Positions 15,664-25,610 of a stretch of DNA of 39,934 nucleotides are shown here, one piece after another (positions within the stretch are counted from its first letter, which is position 1; each line of letters opens with the position of its first letter). The notes beneath the pieces are model-generated. The model did not search any database and was not told the origin of the DNA. It saw nothing but the letters and a program-made list of their open reading frames with translations. Source of the DNA: Deltaproteobacteria bacterium. GTDB taxonomy: Bacteria; Desulfobacterota; BSN033; UBA1163. The translations under genes and the position numbers were made by a program. Where the stretch lies: NCBI GenBank assembly GCA_018333535.1, contig JAGXTA010000062.1, positions 1-39,934 on the forward strand, written 5' to 3'.

Positions 15664-18509
15664 TATTCCTTCCCTGTTCTCGTCAACGCCTGGTCATACC
15701 ACATTAAAAGTTTTGGGTCTTCCTGTAAAACATTTTCCGGGATTTTTTGGGCAACTTCAATGATTGTCTTATAATCTCTCTCCTGCCAGGCTTTCTTGAA
15801 GCCGGCACGTACTGCCTCTAAGCGGAAAACCTTAAGCTGTCTCTGCTTGGATTCTTGGTACTCATTGAACTCCTTTAACAGGGCCCGTTCCCGGAGTTTC
15901 TCCAAATCACCTGCCTTGTTAGGGTCTGGTACACACCAGCGATCCTTAGCCTTGGCTTGCAGGACCGGGTCGTCTTTCGATAGATTTCGCAGTTCCTTGA
16001 AGTTTGTTGAAAGATAGCTGTGAATCTGGCTCGGCACGTCCCCATCCCCATCGTAACGCAGGAAGTTCTGTGCCAAGAGTTCATCCATTTCCAGCAATTT
16101 TTCGTTTTTTTGCCACCCTCCGATTTCCTGCATGAATTGTGGTTTCAGTTCTCCACCCGTTTGAGGTTTTTTGGTCAACTGCTGCCTGAGCCATTGGATT
16201 GCGCTGGACTCATCAGTCACAAAAAGTTCAAGCTGGAGCATCTCCTTTACAGTCATGCGTTTTCTGTCGTATTCGGCCACTTGGTCGGAAAGAAAATACA
16301 TGCCTTCCCGTTGGGGAAAGCGTTGGACAAGTCCTTGATAAAACTCCGCAGCGGAAAGCGGAACGGTAACTCCCCGTTGAACGTGAAAGGCAACCATACG
16401 GTCAAACAAAAGATAATTTTGCCGTTCGGCAATAACCTCGGCCTGCCCATCCCTGGAAACGAACACTGGGAGTTGTCGCAAGTGAGTGCGAATAAAATCC
16501 CAAGCGCCTTCCTCTGTGCCAGCGGTAAGCTTAAAACGTTCCTCCAAACCTCCATTGGGCTTGTAAGCGGAGATGATGAGGTCTTGCTTGACGGAATTGG
16601 CCATGAAAGCCGCTTTGACTCCACCATGCTTCTTATCAAGGGTACGAACATCGGCAACTACAAAACCTGCGTTTTCAAACGCTTCTTGAATCGCTGTCCA
16701 AACGCTGTTAAGAGAATTATGAAATTCTACAGTCATCCACCTGCCAGGCTTGAGACAGGCAAAATAGTTTTCAAAGCACTGAATCATCAGTGTCTTATAA
16801 TCACCGAGTGTTTTGTGTTGCGACTTATTCTGAATCGCTTCAGGTCTTTTATTTGTTAGAACCCTGAGCCATGCTTCCCACAAAAAACTGAGCTCAGAAT
16901 ACATTAAGTTCCCACCAAAAGGAGGGTCAACAAAAATGTAATCTACTAAACAGTTGGAGATCGCTTTTTGCGTTGACGACCTTGTGTCAACTAAATTGCT
17001 ATATTGAATAAATTTTGATAATCCTTCAAATCCCCTTTTGAGAAACTCGCTTCTGTAAGAGAATAACTCAAAAGGATTTTGTTCAACCCCAATTGATGGA
17101 ATAAACAATGTACCGGTTAATGGTCCATTGATTCTACCCCTTGGATTGTGTTTGTTAATTATGAAGGCGTTTCCTTTGTGTAAGTTTCTATTCAAACAGC
17201 TTGTGGCAACAAGTCGGACCGATGGAAATTTGACTGCCTTTGCCCAAAAGGAACTGAGAATCATCAAATTTCTAGGAGTATAGAAATGGTGTGCATTCGT
17301 GATTCCGACATTAAATGGATCTGGGGTTTTGTCCCCCTCGATCATGCGGTCTGTGGGAAACCAGTAGGGAATGTCGGACTGCTCGATCTTTTCGGTCAGG
17401 CCCAGATCGAGGGCGCCGGGTGTTTTCTCATATCGTTTCTTCCCCACGCTGTAGTTAATGAGCACAGGAACCTGCTTGGATTGGTGAGTGGTCTGGTTGA
17501 TGGCTTTGTCGAACTTGGTCACCCAGGCACGCTCCATGCGGCGCTTGGTGAGTAGGACACGGCAATGTGGGCAGGGGAATTCGTCCTTAACTTTGCCCGC
17601 CTTTTTGTCCACTGCCGCCTCCCAGAAAACCACCTCCCGCGTGCATTCTGGGCAAACGAATACATCAGACCAGACGGTGTAATTGATCCGGGCTTTGCTC
17701 TTCCCGTCGGTACGGGTGGTCTCATACATCCACCCGCATTCGTCTTCGACTTCCTTAAGAACGCGTTTGGCTTCACGCTCGAAAGCTTTAACGTCTACCG
17801 GAGTATTGTAGTTGTAACCGATAAATGTTGCTGCTGGGGAGAGGTCATTTAGAATTGCCCGCCGACCGCCTATCTTCGAAAATGCCCTTCCATTCTCATC
17901 CAGGATGGTACCATCCGACCGAACCTTATATCCAAGCGATTCGACCTCTTTTTTGCTATCGCATAATTGCGCAGCCACCCCAGTCATTCCCGTCCCACCG
18001 AAGCCGTCGAACACAACATCCCCCGGTTCGGTGTAATGCAGGATGTACCGCATGATAGCCTTGTGCGGTACCTTGGTGTGGTAGGAGTGGGCGTTGTAGA
18101 TCGGGTCGTTTTTGCCCTCGCTCACATCCGCGGCAAACGGCTCCCGCCGGTATTTATCCGTTTTGGAATCGTAGGGCTTCCCGTAGCACCGGATGAAATC
18201 CTCGATGAATGGGTTTGGACAGGCGGTATAATAAGGAGGGTCAGAAAGCGCAAGGATGTCCTCATCGGAGCCAATCGGAAAGCCTTCGATCTTGCGAAAC
18301 TCTGAGTCCTTCAGTTTTTCTTTGAGCTTTTCCAAAAAATAAGCCCGGCGGGCCTCATCATTCTCGAAGGTCATTCCGAGGCATTCTACTTGCTTCTTTG
18401 CTTTGGTCTCCAGTTCCTCCTGATAGGATTTCTCAAATAGATCGGGCTGACCGGAGGGGTCGCGGAATAATTCTTTTGTTTTCTTACCTGTGCGTTGTTT
18501 TTGTGCCAT
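15663..18509 (-). CDS. pglXI: BREX type 3 adenine-specific DNA methyltransferase PglX
   Basis: A 948-residue methyltransferase of the BREX-3 PglXI type. The order of motifs is SDPPY (89-93) before the AdoMet-binding FDGFGGTGMTG (167-177), the arrangement of beta-class N6-adenine or N4-cytosine enzymes. A zinc ribbon CPEC...CPHC (286-289, 313-316) follows, then a second catalytic-like VDPPFGGN (527-534). The C-terminal 300 residues are alpha-helical and probably recognise the target. In BREX this enzyme marks host DNA by adenine methylation to distinguish it from phage. A 331-base gap separates it from the AlbA_2-type gene upstream, unlike the tight spacing elsewhere in the operon. Only a weak ribosome site precedes the ATG. 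The gene is complete. Confidence 0.9.
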   Translation of the reverse strand: MAQKQRTGKKTKELFRDPSGQPDLFEKSYQEELETKAKKQVECLGMTFENDEARRAYFLEKLKEKLKDSEFRKIEGFPIGSDEDILALSDPPYYTACPNPFIEDFIRCYGKPYDSKTDKYRREPFAADVSEGKNDPIYNAHSYHTKVPHKAIMRYILHYTEPGDVVFDGFGGTGMTGVAAQLCDSKKEVESLGYKVRSDGTILDENGRAFSKIGGRRAILNDLSPAATFIGYNYNTPVDVKAFEREAKRVLKEVEDECGWMYETTRTDGKSKARINYTVWSDVFVCPECTREVVFWEAAVDKKAGKVKDEFPCPHCRVLLTKRRMERAWVTKFDKAINQTTHQSKQVPVLINYSVGKKRYEKTPGALDLGLTEKIEQSDIPYWFPTDRMIEGDKTPDPFNVGITNAHHFYTPRNLMILSSFWAKAVKFPSVRLVATSCLNRNLHKGNAFIINKHNPRGRINGPLTGTLFIPSIGVEQNPFELFSYRSEFLKRGFEGLSKFIQYSNLVDTRSSTQKAISNCLVDYIFVDPPFGGNLMYSELSFLWEAWLRVLTNKRPEAIQNKSQHKTLGDYKTLMIQCFENYFACLKPGRWMTVEFHNSLNSVWTAIQEAFENAGFVVADVRTLDKKHGGVKAAFMANSVKQDLIISAYKPNGGLEERFKLTAGTEEGAWDFIRTHLRQLPVFVSRDGQAEVIAERQNYLLFDRMVAFHVQRGVTVPLSAAEFYQGLVQRFPQREGMYFLSDQVAEYDRKRMTVKEMLQLELFVTDESSAIQWLRQQLTKKPQTGGELKPQFMQEIGGWQKNEKLLEMDELLAQNFLRYDGDGDVPSQIHSYLSTNFKELRNLSKDDPVLQAKAKDRWCVPDPNKAGDLEKLRERALLKEFNEYQESKQRQLKVFRLEAVRAGFKKAWQERDYKTIIEVAQKIPENVLQEDPKLLMWYDQALTRTGKE

Positions 18510-18840
18510 GGGTCACTTGCTAATGGTAGATTCGCCCTAACGGTCTTAATCCACCACTACATCTATTTGGGTTAACTATTCTACCCCATCCCCACCCTAA
18601 CCCTGGTTTGAAGGGGAGGGAATCTTTAAATTAACGGTTCTATGCGCAATTCTATGCGGAGTTTGCATTAAGTCCGCATTGGATCACATTCCATGCGAAT
18701 TCTAATGTTGAGCATCTCTCCTGGATTAACATTAAAAGTGACATTGGGTGGCTTCCAATGGTGATTCAAATGTGCAATTCACATTAAAAATCACATTTAA
18801 GGCGGAAAATGTGATTTTTAATGTGTTGGAAACATTTCCC
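18510..18840. other. Palindrome-rich gap within BREX operon
   Basis: No gene is seen on either strand. Near 18590-18615 there is a CCCACCCTAACCCTGG stretch, a common dispersed-repeat type. From about 18660 to 18835, degenerate copies of a motif like ACATTAAAAxTxACATT recur (near 18666, 18729, 18781 and inverted near 18808). It follows the stop of the AlbA_2-type gene and may be decayed C-terminal coding sequence of that gene or an inserted element. No clear promoter toward pglX was found. Confidence 0.5.
18780..18825. repeat. Perfect 19-bp inverted repeat, 8-base spacer
   Basis: Left arm CACATTAAAAATCACATTT (18780-18798) and right arm AAATGTGATTTTTAATGTG (18807-18825) are exact reverse complements. 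It could form an RNA hairpin in the operon transcript, between two genes of that operon, or bind a dimeric regulator. Confidence 0.85.
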
Positions 18841-20568
18841 TCACATTTTTTTGGGTTTTTTGGGGATGACATAGCGTGCGTTCCTGCCTCGCCCTGGTTT
18901 CTGAATGTTCGGGTTTTCAGCCATGAGTTCCTTCATTAAGCGAATTACTTGGAAACGGTCCATTCTGGCTATTTGACGTATTTCGGCATTACTTAATCCG
19001 ACCTCTCCGTGTCTGGACCTTTCCATCAACACGCTCAACACCCGTGTCTTGGCCGCCTCCCAGTCGATGCGGCGGTCCCGCTCCGGGTGACCAGGCACGG
19101 AGAGTTTCCGATGGAGGTCATGACGCAGGGTCCAATAAGTTCCACGGCCGGTTCCCCCACGCTCAATGTCCCCGAATTCCGTTTCCATCAGGCTCAGAGT
19201 TTCCCGGGCATCGGACTCGGTCTGTTGCGTAATCCGGGCAGCGGTTGCTGTGTCGATCTCGGGGTGCCGCAGAAGGTGCTGAACGATAAGCAGGTGTTCG
19301 ACGGATAGGATGCGTCCCCGGTTCGATTCGTCCGCAACGAACATTCTGAACGGAACGGAAAGTTCGGAGGCCCTGAAGATCACCCGAACTGCTTCTCCCT
19401 CGTCAAGGATTGACGGTGGTTCCTTGCCCTCGATGAGCAAGGCCTGGTACATGCGGCGCACGCCGAGGTTGCTGCGGTTGACCAGGCGCAGGCGGGTAAG
19501 GGCATCTACCAGCGTGGGATTTCGCGGGACAGGTTCGTGCCGGAGGATGTTTTCGGGAGTAATGCCACCGGGGAGACCGCCTGGATTGCTGATCTCGAGC
19601 CGATCCTTGAACTGCTTGAGCAGGATCGGGCCATGGATCCGGTAGTCAGCATGGACCAAAGCGTTGAGCACTGCCTCGCGCAGGGCTATTTCCGGATAAG
19701 TACGGATCTCGAAGTGAAACAGGCCTTGCGGGACCGTGGCAATGGGGTTGTCGGCCATAATCCGATCGATGATTCGTTCCATTGCGAGGGGGATGGCGTC
19801 CTGGCCATCGGCGCGGTCAGAGTAGTCGGTATCCGTAGCCATACGCAGGTGCGTCCAGGCATAACCCTGGAAATGTTCGCGGATAGCTTCCGTGGTTCCA
19901 GCCAGAAGCAAGCCGGCCCGCAGAAAACGACCTTTGCGAATGAGTCCGATCGCTCCAAGAAGGTTACGGTCTGACTCTCGAAGCAGGTCATCTGGCGCCC
20001 TTTCCCGTGCAGCTGACTGGCGCAGGCGCTCCATGGCGGAGGCAGAGATCAGGGATTCGAGACGTCCCGAGATCTCGGTGGCTGTGAAGTCCGTCTCTCC
20101 CGTTTCCACCATGATCCGGCGACGAAGCGTACCGGTCAGAGGTTGACAGTCTTTACCAATGTGGACCTTACCTCTTCCGGCAGTGTCGGTATAGGGAGGG
20201 ATGCCTGGGTATATCTGCATAACCAGAACCCGACCCGTTCCTTCAGGCACGAGCAGTCCCTCAAAAACAGGCGTTAACTTAGGGTCGGTTGAATCGTATA
20301 CTGCCTTTTTCAGACGATTCACATCCACTTCAGGTGGCACGCCAAGTATGGCCCGGGCCCGGCCTGTGGCTTTCTCATTTATCCCGAAGACCACCGTTCC
20401 GCCCCCGCCATTTGCCATACAAATCGCCATCTCGACGACCAGGGCCACGGAATCCTTCATGCTGCGCGGAATCCACTCTTTGAAGTCAAGATCCTGGTCT
20501 TCGAGGGCATTGGCTGGCTGCTGTTCAAGCTCCTCCAGAAGAGATCGAATTTCCGAAACGCTTCGCAC
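18841..20568 (-). CDS. AlbA_2 (Schlafen-like) ATP-binding protein within BREX operon
   Basis: A 575-residue protein of the 'ATP-binding protein, AlbA_2 domain' type, resembling RecG-like putative transcriptional regulators. The N-terminal AlbA_2 domain has DLDFKEW (25-31) and AICMANGGGGTVVFGINE (48-65). A GHKL-like C-terminal part has the helix EIALREAVLNALVHADYR (about 292-309) and the ISNPGGLPGGI ATP-lid segment. The end carries a helix-turn-helix-like region (NAEIRQIARMDRFQVIRLMKE). It starts at a GTG two bases after the brxC stop, so it is co-translated with it. Its base composition is visibly more GC-rich than its neighbours, which suggests later insertion into the operon. It is not one of the six core BREX-3 genes; a regulatory role is plausible, unproven. 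Confidence 0.8.
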   Translation of the reverse strand: MRSVSEIRSLLEELEQQPANALEDQDLDFKEWIPRSMKDSVALVVEMAICMANGGGGTVVFGINEKATGRARAILGVPPEVDVNRLKKAVYDSTDPKLTPVFEGLLVPEGTGRVLVMQIYPGIPPYTDTAGRGKVHIGKDCQPLTGTLRRRIMVETGETDFTATEISGRLESLISASAMERLRQSAARERAPDDLLRESDRNLLGAIGLIRKGRFLRAGLLLAGTTEAIREHFQGYAWTHLRMATDTDYSDRADGQDAIPLAMERIIDRIMADNPIATVPQGLFHFEIRTYPEIALREAVLNALVHADYRIHGPILLKQFKDRLEISNPGGLPGGITPENILRHEPVPRNPTLVDALTRLRLVNRSNLGVRRMYQALLIEGKEPPSILDEGEAVRVIFRASELSVPFRMFVADESNRGRILSVEHLLIVQHLLRHPEIDTATAARITQQTESDARETLSLMETEFGDIERGGTGRGTYWTLRHDLHRKLSVPGHPERDRRIDWEAAKTRVLSVLMERSRHGEVGLSNAEIRQIARMDRFQVIRLMKELMAENPNIQKPGRGRNARYVIPKKPKKM

Positions 20569-20570
20569 AA

Positions 20571-23500
20571 TTACTCCAGAACAAGACGGACCTTATTTGG
20601 TTCTTTGCCTTTTATGAGCTCATCAATATAATCTTCGAATCGTTTTTTCATTTCCGCAGGTGTTGCTGGAGCCCCGCCGGAGAGTAAAGCCTGACGAAGA
20701 TCTTCAGTCTTAACATTGACTTTCACCAACCCTGACAGGACCTCCTTCAAAGCTTGAATAAAATCCTGAGTGAGCTTTTCTGGCAAACTGCGCTTCTTGA
20801 GAAAAGCGTCAACCTGTTTTCGAGGTGTCGGTTTGAGCAGGGGCAAATTCTCCCTGGTTGTTGGATCTTCGAGGTTTGTCAGTAGAGTCTGTGTCCAAGC
20901 AGAGAGGAGGTTTTCGAGTTCACCATCTAACCCTTTGAGAATAGCTCCAACTGGGGCCGCGAAAGGTTCAACACTCGGTTTGAAGGAACAATGGGGACAT
21001 ACGGGCGATACCTCCACTTCTTGCTGGGTGAGAGCAAAACAACTTTTGAGGTTCGCCAAACGGTTCTGAAAGTCGGTCAATTGCTGGCGTGGCATTAGGT
21101 CGATTGTTGATAGTTTCTGGATTGTGCTAAGGCGTTCATCACGCATCAGGGAGCTTTTGCGCTTATCCTCGTTGACTCCTAACCTTGCTTTGGTATGGGA
21201 CGTCATGTAGCTCTGGATATAAGACTTCTTCAGATCATTGAGCTTGTGGAGTATTTGCTGTCGAAATGCCGGGGTCGTCCGCTTTTTGGGGTCTGAAATT
21301 TCGGCAAGTGCATCAGTTTGGACTTTCTTCATAAGGACCACCCACTCATGGTCTGTTGGCAAAACAGCCTCCGCGGTAGATAGATAGGACGCAGTCGTAC
21401 CCAGGTCATATACCAATTCCTGCAATGACTCGACTTCGGCAAGCGTCTGCACTCCAGCTCGTTGGCTGTTTACCTCCTGAGTATCGTAACGGAAGTTCTT
21501 TAACTTCCCTGGAGTAGAATAGGCTTGGAGTGATTCGAGGAATGCCTTGGTATCCTCCAAACGTGACCGAATTGTTTTGGCTTCATCTTCTCCCAAAAGG
21601 CTTCGGCCCCAAAAAGTAAGTCCGCTCTGCATCTGCTGGAGTGCTAACACCAAACCCTCCACGTTTTTGACAACAGCACTCTGCATTGCTTGTAGCGGCT
21701 CGTCTTTGCCCTGGGTTACAAGTTGAGCCCAACCTGGAGGCAAGCCCAGAAGTTCGAAGACTGCTTTGAGTGCGGGGATATTCCATTCCTTTGGTCGTTC
21801 GATATGTTTGAATTGAATTAGCTCATCAATAGCGGTGCCGGCAAGAGCTGATAGGTTGCCGGCGTCTAACTTTTTGCCCGGGACAGAAAGAACCAGATCG
21901 CCTGAGTAAACCAGAGACGCCAATAGGACGACTGCCCATTCGGGCTCAAGCCGCAAACTCTGCGAAGACATATACTCAACCCCTAGTGTGTCTTGAATCA
22001 GTTCAGAGCGGTTGACAACCTGTCCATGACCCTTCTTTTTGAGAATTCCCAATATATGACTGGTATACTTGGAACGATACGGATCGAGTTTATCGCCATC
22101 GAGCAGTTCCAGTGCATCAAGGACCGCCGTTGCTTGTTTGGTGCGGTTCTGTCCGCCTGCCTGCCGCGCCGCTCCGCTTTGCGGCGCAGGCAGGGCTATG
22201 GCACGAAGGGCATCCTGCGCTGCCTGACCACGGTTGGCGTCAGTTATTAGCACAGAGAAAACAGGATATTCAGGGGCCTGGTCCTGAAAATGGCTTGTAA
22301 GACAAACAGAACCTGTAATGTTGACGATGTCACGGACATTGGCCCTTCCACCCCCGCCTGATGGGATCTTGCCCTTGACCCATTCAATGAGTTTCTTAGT
22401 TTTACCCTGGTAGACTACCTCAAAAGCCACTACAATATTTTCCTGTAGCCATTTGACTAGGTCGCGCAAGAATCCAGACGCTTTAGACTCATAGGTAGAC
22501 TTAGCGTGGCCAGACGAAGTTGACGCCAGGTCAATGGCCGCGGCATAGCTACGCAGCGCTGCACGAAAAACATCATCTCTCCCAGTCAGTCGAAAGAATA
22601 CCTCATCTGCCTTCTTCTCATCTTTGAAGGGCGGGGGGTCATTGGGCTGGATAAAATAGAGATAAAAGTCTCTGGGTGGAACGGCGGTTGAGCGCTCGTT
22701 TGGAGACCCAAAGAAGAGATAACCTCTGCGAGACGCCTTATGCTCGATCCATTCCAGCTCGTGCTGCCAAATCTTGTAACCAGTTACATAGGTCTGATCA
22801 GAACATTCCATTGCCCGTTTAAGGGCTTCAAAGTAGTACCGGTCAAGTTGAGAGTCACTAAGGCTTTCTGTTCGTTTTTCAATGAGCGCATCATAGTCAT
22901 CTATTTTCTTAAGATCTATGTAGTATTGGCGGTTCTCCGGGTTGGAGGAGATGAACTGGCCACTGACGGTTTTATGTATTTCACGTAGAACCGTCTCGAC
23001 TTGGGAAAGCAGATCATCAGCCGGAACACCACCGAGATCCTCAATGCCGGGCTGGTAAAGACAAAGACCGTCCCGGAGCTCTTCCGGGGTAGCTCCAAGT
23101 GAGGCATAGATATCCCCCATCGTTAGACGATGGATTGATAAACCGTAAATGATCCGAAGGGCCATGGGTTTATACGCGGGCCTCGTAAAAGCCTGCTGAA
23201 TGCGCGATTCAAGGACCTGGCTGCAGTCAATTACAGCCCTTATGTCTGGAACAGTGCGAAAAGAAGGATTCTCCTTCAACGTTGTCCAGTAGCTATCATA
23301 TCCAATAAGACCGGGATAATCTTTGGGAACATCTTTATCGAGCAACCGCTTCATCGCTTGAGATAGCGTCTTAAGCACCTCACGCTTTTCAACTGCAGTA
23401 ATGCGCTCAAAGGTATCGATATAGTCTGGATGAACAGGGAAAAGCCGGACAAACTCTTCCATCTGCTCATTCATATGACCGTAGAATTTAGCAAACGGGA

Positions 23501-24317
23501 TTAAATACTCTCGTATCCGTGTTTGTTGCTCCCCAGTTTTCTTAAGTAAGCGCTCTGATACGACAAATTTGACATCTTTGCGGGCGATAAGGATTTGCTC
23601 GAAGCGATCCTTGACCCGCCGTATGCTGTCAGCGACGAAAGAAAACCTGGCACTATCAAAGATGGCTTCTTGCACACCAGCCATAAACCGGAATTTAAGA
23701 TCCTTACACACTTCTCCAATCTCGCGCAGGAAATTCAGGTCGAGAATCAATTCTTGATCATTGCGAGTGCGGAGGAAGTCGAGCAATTCATCTACAACAA
23801 GAAGCAATCCGTGGTCAGGATATTTTTGATGAAACAAGGCCATCATATTCTCAAATGATGGCTTATTGCTGGGAACCTTGTCAGGGAATTTGAAATTCAC
23901 TCCCAGGATATTTAGGTGTTCCTCAAGCTCGGCTACGATGATGTCCCTCAGTGACATCGTGGTAGCGCCAATCTCTGTACGAATCACCTTGAACTTTCCC
24001 GCAATTCGGGAAACTGCTTTGGAAACCTCTTTGCTTGTGAGGGAACCGACAAGATCGCTGTGCTCCGCAATAGCTGAAATTAAAGACATGAGGTGAGATT
24101 TTCCAGTGCCGTAATTACCCACAATAAGAAGACCCTTATTGTCAGCAGGTTCATCGAATTGGAGATTGGGTACAGCAATTTTTATGAGCCGTTCTGCCAT
24201 CTCGTCTGAAATAACGTAGGTTGCTACAAGCTGCCGAGCGGTTGCAGATTTATCGGCGTCCCGCAACTGAACAACTGTCTCAATTGGATCAAATTGGATC
24301 AAGTCACCATATTTCAT
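20571..24317 (-). CDS. brxC: BREX P-loop protein BrxC
   Basis: A 1248-residue BrxC, the large AAA-type ATPase of BREX systems (PglY equivalent). Walker A is GNYGTGKS at 67-74 and Walker B is LLLVVDE at 171-177; the first residues [20 protein letters not shown] are typical of BREX-3 BrxC. A CPHC-containing stretch near the C-terminus may bind zinc together with an upstream cysteine. BrxC is required for defence and probably forms a complex with PglZ. The segment around residues 706-722 ([14 protein letters not shown]) is encoded by a GC-rich palindrome shared with brxH and is likely an inserted loop. The gene starts 31 bases after brxF. It is complete. Confidence 0.92.
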   Translation of the reverse strand: MKYGDLIQFDPIETVVQLRDADKSATARQLVATYVISDEMAERLIKIAVPNLQFDEPADNKGLLIVGNYGTGKSHLMSLISAIAEHSDLVGSLTSKEVSKAVSRIAGKFKVIRTEIGATTMSLRDIIVAELEEHLNILGVNFKFPDKVPSNKPSFENMMALFHQKYPDHGLLLVVDELLDFLRTRNDQELILDLNFLREIGEVCKDLKFRFMAGVQEAIFDSARFSFVADSIRRVKDRFEQILIARKDVKFVVSERLLKKTGEQQTRIREYLIPFAKFYGHMNEQMEEFVRLFPVHPDYIDTFERITAVEKREVLKTLSQAMKRLLDKDVPKDYPGLIGYDSYWTTLKENPSFRTVPDIRAVIDCSQVLESRIQQAFTRPAYKPMALRIIYGLSIHRLTMGDIYASLGATPEELRDGLCLYQPGIEDLGGVPADDLLSQVETVLREIHKTVSGQFISSNPENRQYYIDLKKIDDYDALIEKRTESLSDSQLDRYYFEALKRAMECSDQTYVTGYKIWQHELEWIEHKASRRGYLFFGSPNERSTAVPPRDFYLYFIQPNDPPPFKDEKKADEVFFRLTGRDDVFRAALRSYAAAIDLASTSSGHAKSTYESKASGFLRDLVKWLQENIVVAFEVVYQGKTKKLIEWVKGKIPSGGGGRANVRDIVNITGSVCLTSHFQDQAPEYPVFSVLITDANRGQAAQDALRAIALPAPQSGAARQAGGQNRTKQATAVLDALELLDGDKLDPYRSKYTSHILGILKKKGHGQVVNRSELIQDTLGVEYMSSQSLRLEPEWAVVLLASLVYSGDLVLSVPGKKLDAGNLSALAGTAIDELIQFKHIERPKEWNIPALKAVFELLGLPPGWAQLVTQGKDEPLQAMQSAVVKNVEGLVLALQQMQSGLTFWGRSLLGEDEAKTIRSRLEDTKAFLESLQAYSTPGKLKNFRYDTQEVNSQRAGVQTLAEVESLQELVYDLGTTASYLSTAEAVLPTDHEWVVLMKKVQTDALAEISDPKKRTTPAFRQQILHKLNDLKKSYIQSYMTSHTKARLGVNEDKRKSSLMRDERLSTIQKLSTIDLMPRQQLTDFQNRLANLKSCFALTQQEVEVSPVCPHCSFKPSVEPFAAPVGAILKGLDGELENLLSAWTQTLLTNLEDPTTRENLPLLKPTPRKQVDAFLKKRSLPEKLTQDFIQALKEVLSGLVKVNVKTEDLRQALLSGGAPATPAEMKKRFEDYIDELIKGKEPNKVRLVLE
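22156..22194. repeat. REP-like palindrome inserted in brxC coding sequence
   Basis: Arms CCTGCCTGC and GCAGGCAGG with GC-rich centre containing GCCG and CGGC. The outer parts match 11743-11772 in brxH. It is read here in a different frame (LPAPQSG rather than PACAGAP) and keeps the frame open. Confidence 0.8.
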
Positions 24318-24348
24318 TTCGATTCCCCCATTTGTTATTTGCTTTCCC

Positions 24349-24828
24349 TCACGACTTTTTCTCTAAAGTTACTGCCAAAAGGTCATGAGCCGGATAACGG
24401 CGATATTCAGGGTGATTGGGTGCAGCATAGGTCAGATACCCTCCCGCAATTGTTCCGTTCCAGGTCGCCACCACCGTACGATTGCGTGAAATTTGTTGAA
24501 GAAGCCGAAGTGGATCCTGCTTCAACGAAACCTCGAAGAGAATTTCAAGATTATCTATGAGCACCACGTGGTCACCAGTCTGCCCGATTATTTCATCGAT
24601 CAAAAGGGGTAGCCTTAGAATTCGCTGCCGTTCAGTCAACTCGAGAAGGGATCTACTGAGTTCCAGATTCAAATTTATGTATCTGAACCCGGTTTGTTTC
24701 GATACCTCCTGCAAAAGAGAGGTCTTTCCTGATCCAGACTGACCAACGACCAAAACCAATCGATGGTAAAGCTCGTGAGTTTGACCAATTTTTTCTATAA
24801 GTTGCTCAGATAAGGTAGCAATTTCCAT
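24349..24828 (-). CDS. brxF: BREX-3 P-loop protein BrxF
   Basis: A 159-residue small P-loop ATPase, the first gene of type 3 BREX operons and specific to that type. Walker A is GQSGSGKT at 29-36. A Walker B-like strand [11 protein letters not shown] lies near residues 90-100, followed by [15 protein letters not shown], typical of the family. It is thought to assist BrxC or PglX; the mechanism is not established. The ATG at 24828 follows a leader of roughly 245 bases from the predicted promoter. The length fits the family. It is the marker that makes the type 3 assignment firm. Confidence 0.88.
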   Translation of the reverse strand: MEIATLSEQLIEKIGQTHELYHRLVLVVGQSGSGKTSLLQEVSKQTGFRYINLNLELSRSLLELTERQRILRLPLLIDEIIGQTGDHVVLIDNLEILFEVSLKQDPLRLLQQISRNRTVVATWNGTIAGGYLTYAAPNHPEYRRYPAHDLLAVTLEKKS

Positions 24829-25080
24829 AAGAGTACGTAATTCTTTGGTTCAATCCCCTTCCCCCTTTAGTTGTTCTGGAGTACGTTCCTCAAGCCAAAG
24901 CATGAAAACTAATGACCGTTACACTCAAGATACGCTCCGTTTGAGAAGCGCTGCGCTTGAGGTAAAACCATAAAAAACAAAAGCCCATTCCTACTTCAGA
25001 AATGAGGTCTAAATTAATCTGGTAACCATACCCCCCCTTACGGTTAGAGGTTAAGAACGGTTGACTTCAGTTTCGATTGG

Positions 25081-25109
25081 ATTGTATTCATAATTAGACA
25101 ATGTGTCAA
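25081..25109 (-). promoter_or_regulatory. Predicted promoter of the BREX operon
   Basis: On the minus strand, TTGACA (25104-25109) and TACAAT (25081-25086) are separated by exactly 17 bases. Transcription would start near 25074, about 245 bases upstream of brxF. It is the only near-consensus promoter I saw upstream of the operon. Confidence 0.6.
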
Positions 25110-25210
25110 TGGAAATTGGGGAAGGTTACTGAACGGATTTCAGTGACAGGTTACTGACAGTGTTTTTGAGGGCTTGAAAGCTGCAAGCTATTGAAATAAT
25201 TAAGTGTGAT

Positions 25211-25253
25211 TGGTGGCGGTGCAGGGATTTGAACCCTGGAAACTGATTTGCCA
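25211..25253 (-). other. tRNA 3'-half-like fragment (minus strand)
   Basis: Read on the minus strand, this ends CAGGGTTCAAATCCCTG (T arm, perfect stem), then CACCGCC, A, CCA. No matching 5' half (acceptor GGCGGTG and D arm) lies upstream. It resembles a tRNA 3' end left after integration of an element. Confidence 0.6.
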
Positions 25254-25256
25254 AAT

Positions 25257-25287
25257 GTTGGCGGTTCAAATCCGTCCGTGGGCTCCA
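25257..25287 (+). other. tRNA-Cys-like 3' fragment, att-core copy 1
   Basis: The T arm GGCGGTTCAAATCCGTC is followed by CGTGGGC, T and CCA. A T before CCA (position 73) is characteristic of tRNA-Cys. The first 23 bases are repeated exactly at 25859-25881. No 5' half is present. Confidence 0.55.
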
Positions 25288-25338
25288 TAACTAATTGAAA
25301 ATGCCCACTTTTCATAGGTGGGGGCAGAGCCCCAAGTC

Positions 25339-25367
25339 TTGACAGAAAACGGTTTATCAATTAAAAA
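25339..25367 (+). promoter_or_regulatory. Possible promoter of the 59-residue protein gene
   Basis: TTGACA (25339-25344), 17 bases, then TAAAAA (25362-25367, four of six matches). It lies about 63 bases upstream of the start codon. Confidence 0.4.
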
Positions 25368-25430
25368 TGAACTTAATGCAGCAGGTCTCCAAGTAGGGAC
25401 GCTACCAATAATTTATAAGGAGAACAAAAG

Positions 25431-25610
25431 ATGAAAAATGTAGAGATGAAAGTGGAAGACAATATCCTGATTATTAAAGTAGACCTTACAAAAGAACATG
25501 GTCCTTCATCATCAGGAAAGACCATTATCATTGCATCAACGGAAGGGAATATTTCTATTCCTAATAAGGAAGATATTAAGATAGGATTGAATATCTATAA
25601 GAAGAAGTAA
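25431..25610 (+). CDS. Small conserved-looking protein, 59 residues
   Basis: A short gene with a clear ribosome-binding site (AAGGAG eight bases before the ATG). The product begins MKNVEMKVEDNILIIKVDL, has a central GPSSSGKTIIIAST stretch and ends IGLNIYKKK. Alternating hydrophobic residues suggest a small beta-rich fold. The SSSGKT segment resembles a P-loop in letters only; the protein is too short for an ATPase. I recall similar small proteins in related bacteria, but no function is known. It lies between the two copies of the 23-bp tRNA-derived repeat, so it may belong to a mobile or excised element. It has good codon structure and no overlapping alternative frame. Confidence 0.65.
   Translation: MKNVEMKVEDNILIIKVDLTKEHGPSSSGKTIIIASTEGNISIPNKEDIKIGLNIYKKK

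Larger units (their letters stand above)
24829..25430. other. BREX leader and island-boundary region
   Basis: This 600-base stretch contains no full gene. It holds the BREX promoter (25081-25109), an imperfect inverted repeat with CTCAAG...CTTGAG ends at about 24924-24961 in the predicted leader, and the tRNA fragments at 25211-25287. The promoter of the next small gene (25339-25367) lies here too. Confidence 0.5.

Noticed and set aside
16020-16859. Plus-strand open frame of 279 residues
   Set aside because: Antisense to pglX, which has all methyltransferase motifs; no ribosome site or recognisable domain.
25151-25360. Minus-strand open frame of 69 residues with TDGFEPPTF and IPAPPP
   Set aside because: It is a read-through of tRNA 3' fragments, a well-known false ORF pattern.
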